Assembly: GCF_012641335.1 (NCBI RefSeq)
Contig: NZ_JABAID010000024.1
Coordinates: 1 to 54,768, forward strand
Reading direction: 5' to 3'
Length of the DNA: 54,768 nucleotides
Origin: Novosphingobium sp. ERN07
GTDB taxonomy: Bacteria; Pseudomonadota; Alphaproteobacteria; Sphingomonadales; Sphingomonadaceae
The notes beneath the pieces were generated by a model, which saw only the letters and a program-made list of their open reading frames with translations, was not told the origin of the DNA and searched no databases. This document shows, one piece after another, positions 54,186 to 54,768 of the stretch. A program made the translations under genes and the position numbers. How positions within the stretch are numbered: position 1 is the first letter of the stretch; every line of letters starts with the position of its first letter.

Positions 54186-54458
54186 TCAGTTCTTGGTCAG
54201 AAGGCTAGCAAGCGCCCGAACGTGCTCCGGATTTGCGCGATAAATGAGTTGTCGACCGTGCCGCTCTTGAGTGAGGACACCCGCTCTGGTCAGAATAGAA
54301 AGGTGATTCGAAAGGGCCGTCGGAGCGACTTTCAAACGCACGGCAATCTCGCCAGCAGGAAGGCCGCTCTCGCCCTCCTTTGCCAGCAAATGATAAGTTT
54401 CCAAACGTGTGCCGTGCGCCAACGCCGAGAGGGTGGCGACGGTCTCCGGTATCCCCAT
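54186..54458 (-). CDS. ArsR-family winged-helix regulator
   Basis: 90 residues. The helix-turn-helix core is LPAGEIAVRLKVAPTALSNHLSILTRAG, preceded by LSALAHGTRLETYHLL. The metal-binding cysteines of the ArsR ELCVCDL motif are absent, so it may answer to a signal other than arsenic. Divergent from a truncated gene interrupted by an insertion sequence. Confidence 0.88.
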   Translation of the reverse strand: MGIPETVATLSALAHGTRLETYHLLAKEGESGLPAGEIAVRLKVAPTALSNHLSILTRAGVLTQERHGRQLIYRANPEHVRALASLLTKN

Positions 54459-54617
54459 TAATTTGATATAGAGTTGCAGAGGTGCGCAGAAAAGGGTCGT
54501 GTCAAATTTTATCTATTCAATTGTCCATGGATTGTTGATTTTTTAAATCCGGCATTAGCTACTTGTCGCAGGGCTATTCTGCTTCTGCCTCTTGATGGAT
54601 GGAAAGGGAGTATCTCA
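54459..54617. promoter_or_regulatory. AT-rich divergent promoter region of arsR
   Basis: A/T-rich stretch between arsR and the truncated gene. Includes an imperfect inverted repeat around TTCAATTGTCCATGGATTG (54516-54534) that could be the ArsR operator. No further structure is evident. Confidence 0.35.
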
Positions 54618-54707
54618 ATGAAAATCCCTACTGATCAACTGCTTGCCTTTGCCAACAAATGCACGCCGGGTGACCTGCCCCCCGAAAGTTCCCTCATTCT
54701 GATGTAG
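54618..54707 (+). pseudogene. Gene start truncated by an IS element
   Basis: A proper start (GGGAG, then ATG) followed by MKIPTDQLLAFANKCTPGD and LPPESS. The frame then runs into TAG at 54705-54707, where the IS end begins. The protein family is not recognisable from 25 residues. The remainder presumably lies beyond the insertion, outside the window. Confidence 0.5.
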
Positions 54708-54768
54708 AGTCTGCCACTGTAAGGAGCAGACGCATGAGGAAGAGCCGTTTCACCGAGGCGCAGATTAT
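54700..54768 (+). mobile_element. Left end of an IS3-family element (runs out of window)
   Basis: From about TGATGTAGAGT (54700) to the window edge. It contains AAGGAG and the start of a transposase reading MRKSRFTEAQII, as in OrfA of the IS407 group of IS3 elements. The terminal repeat and the right end are not visible. Confidence 0.75.
54734..54768 (+). CDS. IS3-family transposase OrfA, partial
   Basis: Only the first twelve codons are in the window (MRKSRFTEAQII). They match the opening of the small HTH-carrying transposase protein OrfA, which binds the terminal repeats. Ribosome site AAGGAG at 54721-54726. Confidence 0.8.
   Translation, partial: MRKSRFTEAQI

Noticed and set aside
53933..54208. 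91-codon plus-strand frame after the sulfatase
   Set aside because: Lies across repeat-like debris and antisense to the arsR end; no motif or ribosome site.

Overview
This 54.8-kb window is a high-GC chromosomal segment that reads as an alphaproteobacterium of the order Sphingomonadales (Novosphingobium-like; inferred from gene content, not from a database search). The grounds are a PhyR-NepR-EcfG general stress response locus with an HRxxN-type sensor kinase, class I PHA synthase with an Ala/Lys/Pro-rich phasin, a TonB-dependent receptor next to a sulfatase, and core genes (guaA, glmM, clpS, lptFG, sodB) with alphaproteobacterial character. Most of the window is chromosomal backbone. Only the right end (about 53.9-54.8 kb) looks mobile, with repeat-like debris, an ArsR regulator, a truncated gene and the start of an IS3-type element.

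Layout. 0.1-7.5 kb: exported 5'-nucleotidase, TetR regulator, small membrane proteins, an exported nuclease, 3-hydroxybutyryl-CoA dehydrogenase, cobalamin adenosyltransferase and GluQ-tRNA synthetase. 7.6-12.6 kb: an unlisted 27-residue membrane peptide with its own terminator, guaA, a YpeA-like acetyltransferase, a Phd/VapC toxin-antitoxin pair, a one-domain asparaginase, and an ECF sigma factor with its membrane partner. 12.9-22.2 kb: a large autotransporter, galTK under a LacI-type operator, an exported SH3-like protein, a two-component system with a lipoprotein, and tRNA-Cys. 22.3-29.5 kb: RNB exonuclease, crotonase, aminotransferase, phaC, phasin (promoter bracketed by two PhaR-like operators) and clpS. 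29.5-35 kb: lptFG, fatty-acid desaturase and an acyltransferase-like protein. 35-41.6 kb: a general-stress-response island. 41.6-47 kb: sodB, a dicarboxylate symporter, glmM-DUF1272-thiD and a LOG protein. 47-53.9 kb: a sulfur-scavenging cluster.

How the parts work together. In the stress island, a CHASE/HWE kinase is expected to phosphorylate PhyR, which then binds NepR and frees the sigma factor EcfG. GGAAC-N16/17-CGTT promoters lie in front of phyR and nepR-ecfG, and a one-mismatch copy faces the kinase, so the circuit should autoregulate. A fourth perfect copy, pointing away from any protein gene, drives a predicted ~90-nt RNA at 34999-35088 with a 21-nt C-rich loop and a strong terminator. 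This has the layout of the stress sRNA GsrN and is the most interesting object in the window. The sulfur cluster has a Tat-exported sulfatase divergent from an operon of an 8-residue peptide with four Met, a 58-residue unknown protein, a TonB receptor, a sugar/glycoside-type MFS permease and a TauD-family dioxygenase. It suggests uptake and desulfuration of an organosulfur compound, possibly under translational control by methionine supply.
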